Shown here: in pieces, positions 8,823 through 16,613 of the stretch | Layout: each line of letters begins with the position of its first letter | How positions within the stretch are numbered: position 1 is the stretch's first letter | Assembly (NCBI GenBank): GCA_003136575.1 | Contig: PLEX01000077.1 | Span: forward strand, 1-32,287 | Direction of reading: 5' to 3' | Length of the DNA: 32,287 bases | Origin: Bryobacterales bacterium | GTDB taxonomy: Bacteria; Acidobacteriota; Terriglobia; Bryobacterales; Bryobacteraceae | Notes under the pieces: model-generated | The model's database searches: none | The model's input: the letters and a program-made list of their open reading frames with translations, nothing else | Told to the model about the DNA's origin: nothing | Translations under genes and position numbers: made by a program

Positions 8823-9536
8823 ATGAGCACCGTTCCGCCGAGGCAGTACCGATATCTGGATGTTTTGATCAACATTTTCGTGGTCATTCTGATCGTTTCG
8901 AACCTGATCGCCCCGAAGTCGTTCGCGGTCGGGCCGTTCCGGCTCAGCGTCGCGTATATGCTGTTTCCGATCACCTATATTTTTGGAGACGTCTTCACGG
9001 AAGTGTACGGCTACAGCGCCAGCCGCCGCGCCATATGGATCGGATTCATGGCGAGCGCAGTCATGGCGGGGTTCGGAGTCCTCGCGATCCTTCTGCCGCC
9101 GGCGCCGGAGTTTAAAAACCAAGCCGCGTTTGAGATCGTCTTCGGCGTCGTTCCGCGAAACGTCGCGGGAAGCCTTCTGGCCTTCTGGTGCGGCGAATTC
9201 GCGAATTCGCTCACGTTGGCGAAATTGAAACTATTGACCAACGGCCGTTTTCTGTGGACACGGACGGTCGGTTCCACCGTGGTTGGCCAGGCGGTGGACA
9301 CCACGATCGTGATGATTTTTATCTTCTGGGGCAGCCCGTTTGCTCAGATTGTCAACCTTATCGTTTCCGGTTACCTCTTCAAAGTGGTTTACGAAGTGGC
9401 AGCTACGCCGTTGACCTATTGGGTGGTGAACACCCTCAAACGGCGGGAAGGCGTCGACTTTTTCGACCGTTCTACAAATTTCAATCCATTCGCCGTCGGC
9501 GCGCCAGTCGCTCCGGCAGTCGAAGCACAGACTTAG
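8823..9536 (+). CDS. yhhQ: Queuosine precursor transporter (YhhQ / VUT family)
   Basis: This 237-residue inner membrane protein of the DUF165 family imports preQ0/preQ1, the deazapurine precursors of queuosine in tRNA. At least six hydrophobic segments are visible. Family landmarks are VVILIVSNLIAPK near residue 25, FPITYIFGDVFTEVYGY at about 47-63, and the C-terminal VGQAVDTTIVMIFIFWG and YEVAATPLTYWVVN blocks. The ATG at 8823 is chosen because the upstream frame is antisense to mgtC and lacks membrane character. The galactose epimerase gene follows after 15 bp and may be co-transcribed. A folE/PTPS operon lies 3.4 kb downstream, so both salvage and pterin-type synthesis genes occur here, but QueE, QueC and QueF are not in view. 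Confidence 0.9.
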   Translation: MSTVPPRQYRYLDVLINIFVVILIVSNLIAPKSFAVGPFRLSVAYMLFPITYIFGDVFTEVYGYSASRRAIWIGFMASAVMAGFGVLAILLPPAPEFKNQAAFEIVFGVVPRNVAGSLLAFWCGEFANSLTLAKLKLLTNGRFLWTRTVGSTVVGQAVDTTIVMIFIFWGSPFAQIVNLIVSGYLFKVVYEVAATPLTYWVVNTLKRREGVDFFDRSTNFNPFAVGAPVAPAVEAQT

Positions 9537-9551
9537 AAACAGGACTCAACC

Positions 9552-10658
9552 ATGCAGCTTAGACTTCTACCCCTCGCAATACTTTCAATCGCCATGCCAG
9601 CAGCCACAATTCAGAAATCCAACTTCGGAAAGACCCCCGAGGGCGCGCCTGTCGCCCTTTACACGCTGACCAATGGAAAAGGCATGGAGGCGAGGATTAT
9701 CACGTATGGCGGCGCCATCGTGTCGCTGAAAACGCCGGACCGCACGGGGGCAATGGGCGACGTGGTTCTGGGCTACGACAACATCGCCGGCTACACCAAA
9801 GGAAAAGCCTTCTTCGGCGCTCTGGTAGGCCGATACGCGAACCGCATTGCCAAGGGGCAGTTCTCTATCGACGGCACGACATACAACGTGCCGACAAACG
9901 ACGGCACGAACACTCTTCACGGCGGGTTGCGCGGTTTCGACAAGAGAGTGTGGACGGCCCGCGAACTACCGGGCGGCGCGCTGGAACTGACGTACGTCAG
10001 CAAGGACGGCGAAGAAGGGTATCCGGGCACGCTTACCGCGACCGTCATATACACGCTGACCGACGATAACCGGTTACGCATCCACTACGCCGCAACGACC
10101 GACAAGCCGACCGTCGTCAACCTGACCAATCATTCCTACTTCAACCTGAAGGGCGACGGAGACATTTTGGGGCATTTAGTGACGCTGAACGCGGATCGCT
10201 ACACGCCGGTGGATGCCGGGCTGATTCCGACCGGTGAACTGCGCGCGGTGGAAGGCACGCCATTCGATTTTCGCCGTCCCCGCACGCCGGGCGAGCGCAT
10301 CGGACAAGCCGATGAGCAACTCAAACTCGGGAAAGGCTACGACCATAACTGGATTCTGAATCGCACCGGCGTCGCGGCGGGAGTCCTGAGCCTGGCCGCG
10401 CGAGTGGAAGAAAACGGAGTCAGCGGCCGCGTGATGGAGATTTATACCGATCAGCCGGCGATTCAGTTCTATACCGGAAACTTTCTGGATGGCACGGAAA
10501 GGGGCAAGGGCGGCAAGGTTTACAACCTGCACGCCGCCTTTTGTTTCGAGACGCAGCACTATCCCGATTCACCGAATCACCCGGCGTTTCCGTCGACGAT
10601 TTTGCGGCCCGGCCAGAAATACGATACAACCACCGAATTCAGATTCAGCGCGAAGTAG
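9552..10658 (+). CDS. galM: Exported aldose 1-epimerase (galactose mutarotase)
   Basis: This 368-residue mutarotase interconverts alpha and beta anomers of hexoses. A Sec-type signal (MQLRLLPLAILSIAMPAA) indicates export to the periplasm, unlike cytoplasmic E. coli GalM. The beta-sandwich shows VGRYANRIAKG (about 92-102), GTNTLHGG (118-125), catalytic His194 in NLTNHSYFNL and catalytic Glu333 in FETQHYPDSPN. All catalytic positions are present. AGGA lies about 8 bases before the ATG. It follows yhhQ by 15 bp and ends at a strong terminator, so the two form a possible operon without an obvious functional link. Confidence 0.93.
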   Translation: MQLRLLPLAILSIAMPAATIQKSNFGKTPEGAPVALYTLTNGKGMEARIITYGGAIVSLKTPDRTGAMGDVVLGYDNIAGYTKGKAFFGALVGRYANRIAKGQFSIDGTTYNVPTNDGTNTLHGGLRGFDKRVWTARELPGGALELTYVSKDGEEGYPGTLTATVIYTLTDDNRLRIHYAATTDKPTVVNLTNHSYFNLKGDGDILGHLVTLNADRYTPVDAGLIPTGELRAVEGTPFDFRRPRTPGERIGQADEQLKLGKGYDHNWILNRTGVAAGVLSLAARVEENGVSGRVMEIYTDQPAIQFYTGNFLDGTERGKGGKVYNLHAAFCFETQHYPDSPNHPAFPSTILRPGQKYDTTTEFRFSAK

Positions 10659-10674
10659 GGCGGCAAAATAAACG

Positions 10675-10708
10675 ACCCGCGAACGTCCTCAGCGGGACGT
10701 TCGCGGGT
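10675..10708. terminator. Terminator between galM and the Sel1 gene
   Basis: A perfect 14-bp stem (10675-10688 with 10695-10708) with a 6-base loop lies in the convergent gap. It begins 17 bp after the galM stop. T and A tracts beside it are short, but stem strength and position support termination for one or both genes. Confidence 0.75.
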
Positions 10709-10746
10709 TCTAAAATCGCCTGCGTTCGAAGCGCCGCGTGCCGCAC

Positions 10747-11565
10747 CTATTTGGCTGCGGCAATAAAGGGCTTCCACTCGCTTGCGGATTGCTCCGTGCG
10801 GGTGACGGCTTCCGGCGTTAACTTTGCGGCGAGGGCCGCGCGCTGCTTTTCCGCCATCTTCAGTTGCTGTTTGACAGCAAGCGTCGACCAAAAGAGCGCC
10901 TGTTCGTTGCTGGCAGCCACGCCCTGGCCATGTTCGTACATCGTCGCCAGTTGCGCCTGCGCCGGGCCGAAACCCTGCTCGGCGGCTTTCTTACAGAGCG
11001 CAAACGCGGAGACATCGTCCTTCTTCTCGCCGCCCTTACCCTTCAAAACCATCAGCGAAAGGTTGTATTCGGCAGGAGCCACGCCGTGATCCGCAGCCTT
11101 GCGGTACCAGGCGGCGGCGACTTCGTCGTTCTGGGTGACGCCGAAACCCTCTTCGAACAGCCGGCCGATCCCGTAATCCGCATCCGGGTCGCCTTGTTCG
11201 GAGGCCATTTCGTAATAGCGCATCGCCTGGCCGTAGTCCTGCTGCACACCGACGCCCTTGGCGTACATCAGACCCAGTTGGAATTCGGCCTGGCCATTGC
11301 CTTTTGCCGCCGATGTCTGGAAAAGTTGCATGGCCGTTTCGGGATTCTTCTCCACGCCCAAACCGCGCACGTACATAATGCCGAGATTCGCTTCGGCGTT
11401 GGCATCGCCTTGCGCGGCCATCTGTTTCCAGATCTTAAACGCCGTTGCGTAGTCCTTGGCCTTGAACGCGGCCATGCCAGGATTCTCGGGAATGGCTGGC
11501 TGGACGCCGGCTGAAGCTATTGCTGTCAACGCGAAAGAGATTACGAATGCCGATAGAATTCTCAT
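10747..11565 (-). CDS. Exported Sel1-like repeat (SLR) protein
   Basis: This 272-residue periplasmic or surface scaffold protein has a Sec signal (MRILSAFVISFALTAIASA). Residues about 30-220 hold five to six 36-residue Sel1 repeats with the A-x-x-x-LG-x-MY-x-x-G-x-GV pattern, for example ANLGIMYVRGLGV, FQLGLMYAKGVGV and YGIGRLFEEGFGV. Such repeats form a superhelix that binds proteins. The C-terminal 50 residues are helical and charged (KMAEKQRAALAAKL). The ATG has an AAGGGTG element upstream. It has no close operon partner, and its binding partner cannot be told from context. Confidence 0.9.
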   Translation of the reverse strand: MRILSAFVISFALTAIASAGVQPAIPENPGMAAFKAKDYATAFKIWKQMAAQGDANAEANLGIMYVRGLGVEKNPETAMQLFQTSAAKGNGQAEFQLGLMYAKGVGVQQDYGQAMRYYEMASEQGDPDADYGIGRLFEEGFGVTQNDEVAAAWYRKAADHGVAPAEYNLSLMVLKGKGGEKKDDVSAFALCKKAAEQGFGPAQAQLATMYEHGQGVAASNEQALFWSTLAVKQQLKMAEKQRAALAAKLTPEAVTRTEQSASEWKPFIAAAK

Positions 11566-11764
11566 GGATCACCCTTATTCCCCGCCTGGCCGGGGGAACT
11601 TGCTTTACGATTGTTTACGTTACTCCTGTTTTCAGCCAATTGCAAGGGGGGTGTAAATTTTTGTAACGGAGGTGCGGAATACGCCGCAGACTGGCGGGCG
11701 TTCCGCAGTCGTTCGGCATCGTGCGCCTTCCGGAGTGAACCTCGCGGGCGCTGCACCGCGCGGT

Positions 11765-12910
11765 TCACTCGATTTCGAACGAAACTACGAGCCAGCGATC
11801 TCCGGTCTTTTCCACCACGAAGCTGTACGGATGGTCTTCGCCGAGTTCGACCGTCTCCCGAAGGGCGCTGGCGTCGCTGATCGCGAGTTCGCCTGCGAAG
11901 GAGTATGGCGGAACGTCCTCGACTAACTTACGGGCGACTTCGTCGGATTCGCAGTACGCGCGAGTCGCGGAGTAACCGTGTGCCTGGGCGTATTCGACGG
12001 CCCTGGCGATCGGCAGAAGATCGGGACGGTTGATGACGCTGCTTACGAAGCGGACGCGATCGCCGGACAGATCGTACGTGTTCACGGCGCAGAGGCTCGG
12101 ATTGTCCCATGTGTCGAGGTCGGAAAACCAGCAATGGGGCAGCGTGATGAGCGGACCGTCAGTCCGGAGCTTGCCGATCGGCGTAAAAGAAGCAGTCTCG
12201 AAACGCCCGATGATTTGCTCGTCAATCGGGTCTTCCTCATTTACGCTATCCTCCAGCTTGATGATTTCGGCGAGGCCTGCCGCGTTTTGCGGGTCCCACT
12301 CGTAAGCGGTGTACGTGACGCCCCTGCCGCTGCCACAGGAAAAATCCCCCGACTCTACCAGAAAGCGAGCTTTTCCAGCCGGACCGCGGTGGAGGAGGAA
12401 AACGTCCACGGACTGAGAGCCTCCCATGTTGTTAATTCGGTGAGGATCGAAGCCGCTCTGTTGCCATCGGGAAGTCTGATGACTGGGCGGGCCGATTTGC
12501 GTGACGGCGAAAAACGAAAACGTCGCACGGCTCAGGATAGTCATCTTCACAACCAAACCTGGTGAAACATCGATCGCCTCGTATTGGAAGCGATTTCCTT
12601 CCGGCCAGCTGGCGTCGATTTTTGTACTCAGCTGCACCAGCTTTTCGAGGGCTTCAACCGCTTGCTCTCGTGGAATGAGCCGTGAGCTGGCAGAGTTGGA
12701 TGCAGCGTTCAGATTCTGAACCACGGCCTGATCCGCCTGATCAAAAAGCTGATTTTCAACGGCTCGATTGTGTGAACCCTCGCACGCGCCGGCTGGCTCA
12801 ATTGAGAGGCGGACGAGAAGATTCTCAGCGCTCGGTGTGGATTGTTGCTGAGCCCGAACCGGCGCGTAAAAGCCCAGCACGTAAAGCAAAACGAGACCAA
12901 CAGTCCGCAC
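11765..12910 (-). CDS. Exported protein of unknown function
   Basis: I do not recognise this 381-residue protein. It begins with a clear Sec signal (VLLYVLGFYAPVRAQ), and the mature part has five Cys (in AGACEGSH, FSCGSGRG, PHCWFSD, SLCAVNT and AYCESDE), which suits disulfides outside the cytoplasm. The N-terminal third is predicted helical (ASNSASSRLIPREQAVEALEKLV); the rest is mixed and probably beta-rich, ending in DRWLVVSFEIE. The only start that keeps the signal peptide is GTG at 12910, and it lies in the centre of a small palindrome. It follows folE on the same strand after 30 bp, so it may be the last gene of the pterin operon, although a hairpin in between could cut this link. Confidence 0.7.
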   Translation of the reverse strand: MRTVGLVLLYVLGFYAPVRAQQQSTPSAENLLVRLSIEPAGACEGSHNRAVENQLFDQADQAVVQNLNAASNSASSRLIPREQAVEALEKLVQLSTKIDASWPEGNRFQYEAIDVSPGLVVKMTILSRATFSFFAVTQIGPPSHQTSRWQQSGFDPHRINNMGGSQSVDVFLLHRGPAGKARFLVESGDFSCGSGRGVTYTAYEWDPQNAAGLAEIIKLEDSVNEEDPIDEQIIGRFETASFTPIGKLRTDGPLITLPHCWFSDLDTWDNPSLCAVNTYDLSGDRVRFVSSVINRPDLLPIARAVEYAQAHGYSATRAYCESDEVARKLVEDVPPYSFAGELAISDASALRETVELGEDHPYSFVVEKTGDRWLVVSFEIE

Positions 12911-12943
12911 GGACTCAGTTTAGCAATTTTGCGGGAATTGCTA
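12902..12943 (-). promoter_or_regulatory. Two hairpins between folE stop and the next gene start
   Basis: An 8-bp stem (12921-12928 with 12936-12943, TAGCAATT/AATTGCTA) includes the folE stop. A second perfect palindrome (12902-12915, AGTCCG-CA-CGGACT) contains the GTG start of the next gene in its centre. The first could weaken read-through and the second could mask the start codon in mRNA. The role is inferred. Confidence 0.4.
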
Positions 12944-13528
12944 CTTCCGCACCAGGGACAAGAACTCGTTCCGGGTCTCGCGATTCTTGCGGAACGTCCC
13001 CAGCATCGTGCTCGTCACCGTTCCGGAGTGCTGCTTCTCCACGCCGCGCATCATCATGCAGAAGTGCTGCGCCTCGGCGATTACGCCCACACCCAGCGGG
13101 TCCAGCACGTCCTGAATGCACTGCGCCACTTCCTGCGTCAGACGCTCCTGTATCTGGAGACGCCGGGCGAAAATGTCCACGATGCGCGGCAGCTTGCTCA
13201 GCCCGATCACCTTGTTCCGGGCGATATACGCGATGTGCATCTTGCCGAAAAACGGCAGCATATGGTGCTCGCACATGCTGAAGAACTCGATGTCCTTCAC
13301 GATCACCATTTCGTCGTACTTCACGTCGTAGATGGCACCGTTCAGGACCTTCGCGATGTCCTCGGTATACCCGCTCGTCAGGTAACGCAGAGCCTTTTCC
13401 ACGCGCTCCGGCGTGCGCAGCAGACCCTCGCGCTGCGGATTTTCGCCGATCGCCTCCAGCACTTCGCCGATCAGCGGCGCGATCGGCTTGGCCGGCATCA
13501 CCTTAACGACTGCGCGTTTTCTATTCAT
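12941..13528 (-). CDS. folE: GTP cyclohydrolase I (FolE type)
   Basis: This enzyme converts GTP to 7,8-dihydroneopterin triphosphate, the entry point of folate, tetrahydrobiopterin and queuosine synthesis. The 195 residues fit the family. Zinc ligands Cys86 and His89 lie in [10 protein letters not shown] and Cys157 in [11 protein letters not shown]. The [17 protein letters not shown] block and the GTP-binding QERLTQEVA segment are also present. The ATG at 13528 is chosen with GGAAAAT before it; a TTG three codons upstream is possible. It lies 9 bp after the stop of the first PTPS gene and is third in a tight operon with two PTPS/QueD paralogues, whose substrate it makes. Confidence 0.96.
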   Translation of the reverse strand: MNRKRAVVKVMPAKPIAPLIGEVLEAIGENPQREGLLRTPERVEKALRYLTSGYTEDIAKVLNGAIYDVKYDEMVIVKDIEFFSMCEHHMLPFFGKMHIAYIARNKVIGLSKLPRIVDIFARRLQIQERLTQEVAQCIQDVLDPLGVGVIAEAQHFCMMMRGVEKQHSGTVTSTMLGTFRKNRETRNEFLSLVRK

Positions 13529-13537
13529 ATTTTCCAA

Positions 13538-13966
13538 TCAAAGCGGTCCGACTTCACAGATGTTCCGCTCCGTCTCCCAGATGCGGATTTTTTCGAGCCT
13601 CGGCGTTCCCGACGGAAAAACGCCAGGCCACGCCGCGCGTAGCCGCCGATCCACTTCCGACGTCAGGTTCTCGGTCGTAGGCACCTCCGTGCGGAACGCC
13701 TCGACCTCTTCATTCAGGTCGCGATACCGCAGCGGATCGATCACTTCTCTCGCTGCCAGCGCGTCCAATGCCGCCAGATCGACAGCGCGCCCGGTCACTG
13801 CATCCACCGGTCCCGCGACCGTGATCTCGACCTCATAATTGTGCCCGTGACCATGCGGATTGTTGCATTTTCCGTAGATGGTTCGATTTTCGGCATCGCT
13901 CAGCCCTTTTGCGTGCAACCGGTGCGTGGCCGAAAACCCGTATTTTCTGGAAAGATGAACGGTCAT
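13538..13966 (-). CDS. PTPS/QueD-family protein A: catalytic Cys present, Asp-His pair replaced
   Basis: This 142-residue T-fold protein belongs to the 6-pyruvoyl/6-carboxytetrahydropterin synthase family, which acts on dihydroneopterin triphosphate. Zinc ligands are His15 (FSATHRL) and His40/His42. The catalytic Cys34 lies in YGKCNNPHGHGHNY, giving the C-x5-HGH spacing of mammalian-type PTPS rather than C-x3-HGH of classical QueD. The pterin-binding Glu131 (IWETERN) is present. The oddity is PLRYRDLN at 78-85: where the family has LDHRxLN, the catalytic Asp and His are replaced by Arg80 and Tyr81. Its start overlaps the stop of paralogue B by ATGA, so translation is coupled. Paralogue B keeps Asp-His but lacks the Cys, so the two may share active sites. 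Confidence 0.88.
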   Translation of the reverse strand: MTVHLSRKYGFSATHRLHAKGLSDAENRTIYGKCNNPHGHGHNYEVEITVAGPVDAVTGRAVDLAALDALAAREVIDPLRYRDLNEEVEAFRTEVPTTENLTSEVDRRLRAAWPGVFPSGTPRLEKIRIWETERNICEVGPL

Positions 13967-14391
13967 TCGCCGCCCCGGTATTCGCCCCTATACTCAACGA
14001 ACAATTCGTTCGTCTCGTGGACCCGCACGGAGTACAACTTTGCGCGTCCGGTCGCGTCGATATGGCTTTCCATCCGATTCCAAATGTCGATTGCGATGTT
14101 TTCCACGGTAGGTACAACATTTTCAAACGCCGCGACTTCCCGATTCAGCAGGCGATGGTCGTAAACTGCGAGCACGCGCTCTTCGAGGACGTCCTTGAGG
14201 CGCTTGAGATCGAGGATCATGCCGGTCACGGCGTCGGGTTCGCCCTGAATCGCCACTTCGATCACATAGTTATGCCCGTGGCTAAGCGGATTCGCCGCCG
14301 CGCCGTAGACGCGCTCGTTCTCGGCGTCCGAGAGGTGCGGCGAGCGACAGATATGCGAAGCGGAAAACTCAACTTTCTTGGAAATGATCAT
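13963..14391 (-). CDS. PTPS/QueD-family protein B: catalytic Cys replaced by Ala, Asp-His present
   Basis: This is the second 142-residue PTPS/QueD-family protein and the first gene of the operon. Zinc ligands His13 (FSASHIC) and His38/His40 (LSHGHNY) are kept, as is the pterin-binding Glu126 (VHETNEL). The catalytic Asp78-His79 pair is present in VYDHRLLN. The catalytic Cys is missing: YGAAANPLSHGHNY has Ala32 where paralogue A has Cys34. The ATG at 14391 is chosen because the resulting N-terminus MIISKKVEFSASH matches the fold; the open frame to 14433 adds unrelated residues. Alone it should be inactive by the known PTPS mechanism. With paralogue A it could complete an inter-subunit triad. 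A perfect TATAAT lies upstream at 14438-14443 on this strand. Confidence 0.87.
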   Translation of the reverse strand: MIISKKVEFSASHICRSPHLSDAENERVYGAAANPLSHGHNYVIEVAIQGEPDAVTGMILDLKRLKDVLEERVLAVYDHRLLNREVAAFENVVPTVENIAIDIWNRMESHIDATGRAKLYSVRVHETNELFVEYRGEYRGGE

Positions 14392-14415
14392 CGCGTGGCA
14401 GGCGGCGACCCGCCA

Positions 14416-14445
14416 TTGCGGTAACCGATCCAATAGAATTATAGT
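14416..14445. promoter_or_regulatory. Overlapping divergent promoter region (pterin operon / TlpA gene)
   Basis: The 64-bp gap holds a perfect TATAAT for the minus strand (14443 to 14438) that overlaps TATAGT for the plus strand (14440-14445). The plus-strand box has TTGCGG 18 bp upstream (14416-14421). The plus-strand start would fall near 14452, only about 4 nt before the TlpA ATG. The minus-strand -35 is poor. Confidence 0.4.
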
Positions 14446-14455
14446 TGACCATCCG

Positions 14456-14968
14456 ATGAAAACCGACCGAATCCTTCACGCAACCCTCGTTCTGATGCTG
14501 ATCGCCTTCTGCGGCGCGCTCTATCACTCGCTTCACGAGACTATAGTGAACGCGGGCGACTCGGCCCCCGATTTCACGATTACCGCCGATTCCGGCAAGA
14601 CTGTGACGGTCCATGATTTCGGCGGCAAGCTGCTCCTGCTGAATTTCTGGGCCACGTGGTGCCCGCCCTGTGTGGAAGAAATTCCGGGACTGAACCAACT
14701 CTCGAAACAGCTGGGCCCGAAAGGCTTGGTCATCCTTGGCGTGAGCGTCGACAAAGACGAAGCGATTTATCGCAATTTCCTGACTCGCTCACCGCTCGCC
14801 TACCAAACGGCTCGCGACCCCGAGGAGAAAATCAACCTCAGCTACGGCACTATTCAGTACCCGGAAAGCTATCTGATCGACCGCACTGGCAAGGTCGTGG
14901 AGAAGTTCATCTCTTCGCAGCCGTGGGCTTCGCCGCAGATGCTGGAACACATCAATTCGCTGCTTTGA
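14456..14968 (+). CDS. TlpA/ResA-type membrane-anchored thioredoxin
   Basis: This 170-residue periplasmic thiol-disulfide oxidoreductase has an N-terminal signal anchor (ATLVLMLIAFCGALY, residues 9-23). The thioredoxin fold follows with the redox motif WATWCPPC (Cys69 and Cys72) and the cis-Pro loop in IQYPESYLID. The GDSAPDFTITADSGKTVTVHDF stretch, split here as GDSAPDF and TVTVHDF, is the usual AhpC-TSA/TlpA entry strand. Members reduce apocytochrome c or other exported thiols, and the specific partner is unknown. The ATG at 14456 is chosen because it begins the anchor. The GlcD-type gene follows after 22 bp, so co-transcription is likely. Confidence 0.9.
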   Translation: MKTDRILHATLVLMLIAFCGALYHSLHETIVNAGDSAPDFTITADSGKTVTVHDFGGKLLLLNFWATWCPPCVEEIPGLNQLSKQLGPKGLVILGVSVDKDEAIYRNFLTRSPLAYQTARDPEEKINLSYGTIQYPESYLIDRTGKVVEKFISSQPWASPQMLEHINSLL

Positions 14969-14990
14969 CGCCGAGCACAAAGGCCAGACT

Positions 14991-16442
14991 TTGACTGCCG
15001 CCGCTACCATCGAACGCCGCCTCATCCCGGCGGAAGCCAGACTCAAGCTCCGCAACATCGTCGGCGAAGCGGGGCTGCTTGATCGGCCCGACGATCTGGC
15101 GCTCTACGAGTACGATGGCAGCGTCGACAAGTCGCGACCTGAAATCGTAGTCTTTCCGCGCTCCGCAGTCGATGTTTCCGCTATCGTGAAGATCGCGGCG
15201 GAGTACAAGCTTCCGCTCGTGGGACGCGGTGCGGGCACTGGCCTGAGCGGCGGCGCGATCCCGCGCGCGGGCGGCATCATGGTCGGCTTTGCCCGCATGA
15301 ACCGGATCGTGGAAATAGATATTCCGAATGAGCGGGCGACGGTCGAACCCGGCGTTGTGAATCTGGACGTGACCGCGGCCGTTGCGCCGTCCGGCTATTT
15401 CTACGCGCCAGACCCTTCCAGCCAGCGAGCCTGCACCATCGGCGGCAACGTGGCCGAGAACGCCGGCGGTCCGCATACGCTGGCTTACGGCGTGACGACG
15501 AACCACATTCTGGGCCTCGAATACGTGCTGCCCGATGGCACGATCCATACGACAACCGCGGACGCGCCGGGCTACGATCTGATCGGCCTGCTCACCGGTT
15601 CGGAAGGCACGATGGCGCTCACGACGAAGATCACGGTTCGCCTGATGCGGCAGCCGGAGCGCGTGAAGACCATCCTCGCCATCTGTAACGCTGCGGGCGA
15701 CGCTGCCGATACGGTTGCCGAAATTACGGCGCGCGCGATAACGCCCGTCGCGGTGGAAATGCTGGATGGCGAGATGCTGCGCATGGTGGAGGACGCCACG
15801 CACGCCGGGTATCCGAAGGACGCGGCGGCCGTGCTGCTGATCGAGCTGGAGGGGCTGGCCGAATCGGTTGAGGAGCAGGTGGAGCAGATTCGCGAGGCGT
15901 GCGAAAAATGCGGCGTTCGCGAGGTACGGGTGGCGCGCACGGCGGAGGAGCGGGACCTGTTGTGGAAGGGCCGCAAGAACGCGTTTGGCGCAGTGGGGCG
16001 CGTGAGCCCGTCCTACTACGTGCAGGATGGAGTAGTGCCGCGCACGCAGATTGCGCCGACGCTGCGGCGCATCGCGGAAGTGGCGGAGAAACACGGCCTC
16101 GGCATCAGCAACATCTTTCACGCAGGCGATGGAAACATGCACCCGATTATTTTGTTCAATTCGCACGTGGAGGGCGAACTGGAGAAGGCGAAGGCGGCGG
16201 GGGAGGAGATTCTCGAGTGGTGCATCGGCGTGGGCGGCTCGATCACGGGCGAGCACGGCGTGGGCATGGAGAAGAACGAGATGATGGCGCATCTCTTCTC
16301 CGGGGAGTCGCTCGACTGCATGTCGCGGTTGAAGGGTTTGTTCGATCCCGAGTGCAGGTTGAATCCGGGGAAAGTGCTGCCGACGGGGCGGGGGTGTATG
16401 GAAATTCGCCAGGGGGCGTTGGAGGTTGGGCGGGAGTATTGA
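14991..16442 (+). CDS. glcD: FAD-linked oxidase, glycolate/D-lactate dehydrogenase subunit GlcD type
   Basis: This 483-residue flavoprotein oxidises 2-hydroxy acids such as glycolate or D-lactate. The PCMH FAD-binding domain carries GRGAGTGLSGGA (about 81-92), CTIGGNVAENAGGPH (about 147-161) and LTGSEGTMALTT. The C-terminal cap domain has NIFHAGDGNMHP and GSITGEHGVGMEKNE, both diagnostic of the GlcD/DLD family. The start is TTG at 14991 with AAAGG upstream; it matches the normal N-terminus. GlcE and GlcF, which complete the E. coli glycolate oxidase, are not adjacent, and decayed insertion sequences begin just after its stop, so downstream partners may have been lost or never present. Confidence 0.9.
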   Translation: MTAAATIERRLIPAEARLKLRNIVGEAGLLDRPDDLALYEYDGSVDKSRPEIVVFPRSAVDVSAIVKIAAEYKLPLVGRGAGTGLSGGAIPRAGGIMVGFARMNRIVEIDIPNERATVEPGVVNLDVTAAVAPSGYFYAPDPSSQRACTIGGNVAENAGGPHTLAYGVTTNHILGLEYVLPDGTIHTTTADAPGYDLIGLLTGSEGTMALTTKITVRLMRQPERVKTILAICNAAGDAADTVAEITARAITPVAVEMLDGEMLRMVEDATHAGYPKDAAAVLLIELEGLAESVEEQVEQIREACEKCGVREVRVARTAEERDLLWKGRKNAFGAVGRVSPSYYVQDGVVPRTQIAPTLRRIAEVAEKHGLGISNIFHAGDGNMHPIILFNSHVEGELEKAKAAGEEILEWCIGVGGSITGEHGVGMEKNEMMAHLFSGESLDCMSRLKGLFDPECRLNPGKVLPTGRGCMEIRQGALEVGREY

Positions 16443-16613
16443 AGCGTGGAAAGTGTGCCATTTGGTGGCGAATCCAGGCCGCGGAATTGCGGTTCTCGCG
16501 GAAGTGGGGCTTTCGAATATCTGCGCAACGAACTCTGTTCCAACAACCTGCGTGACTTCGGCCTGAAGAAGGGGCTCGATCATGCGGGCAAACATCTGTT
16601 CCGAGGGAGAGAA
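16443..16613. other. Non-coding debris upstream of the IS21 remnant
   Basis: No open frame here has family support. A minus-strand frame (about 16446-16595) reads IEPLLQAEVTQVVGTE, faintly like the N-terminal helix of IS256-type transposases, but the match is too weak to call. Confidence 0.3.

Noticed and set aside
14952..16595. 547-codon open frame on the minus strand opposite glcD
   Set aside because: It is antisense to a well-supported FAD oxidase with all motifs. The long frame results from strong third-position G/C bias; the translation is rich in His and Arg with no family signal.
16446..16595. Faint IS256-like helix on the minus strand
   Set aside because: Only about 16 residues look similar, which is too short and generic to support a call.
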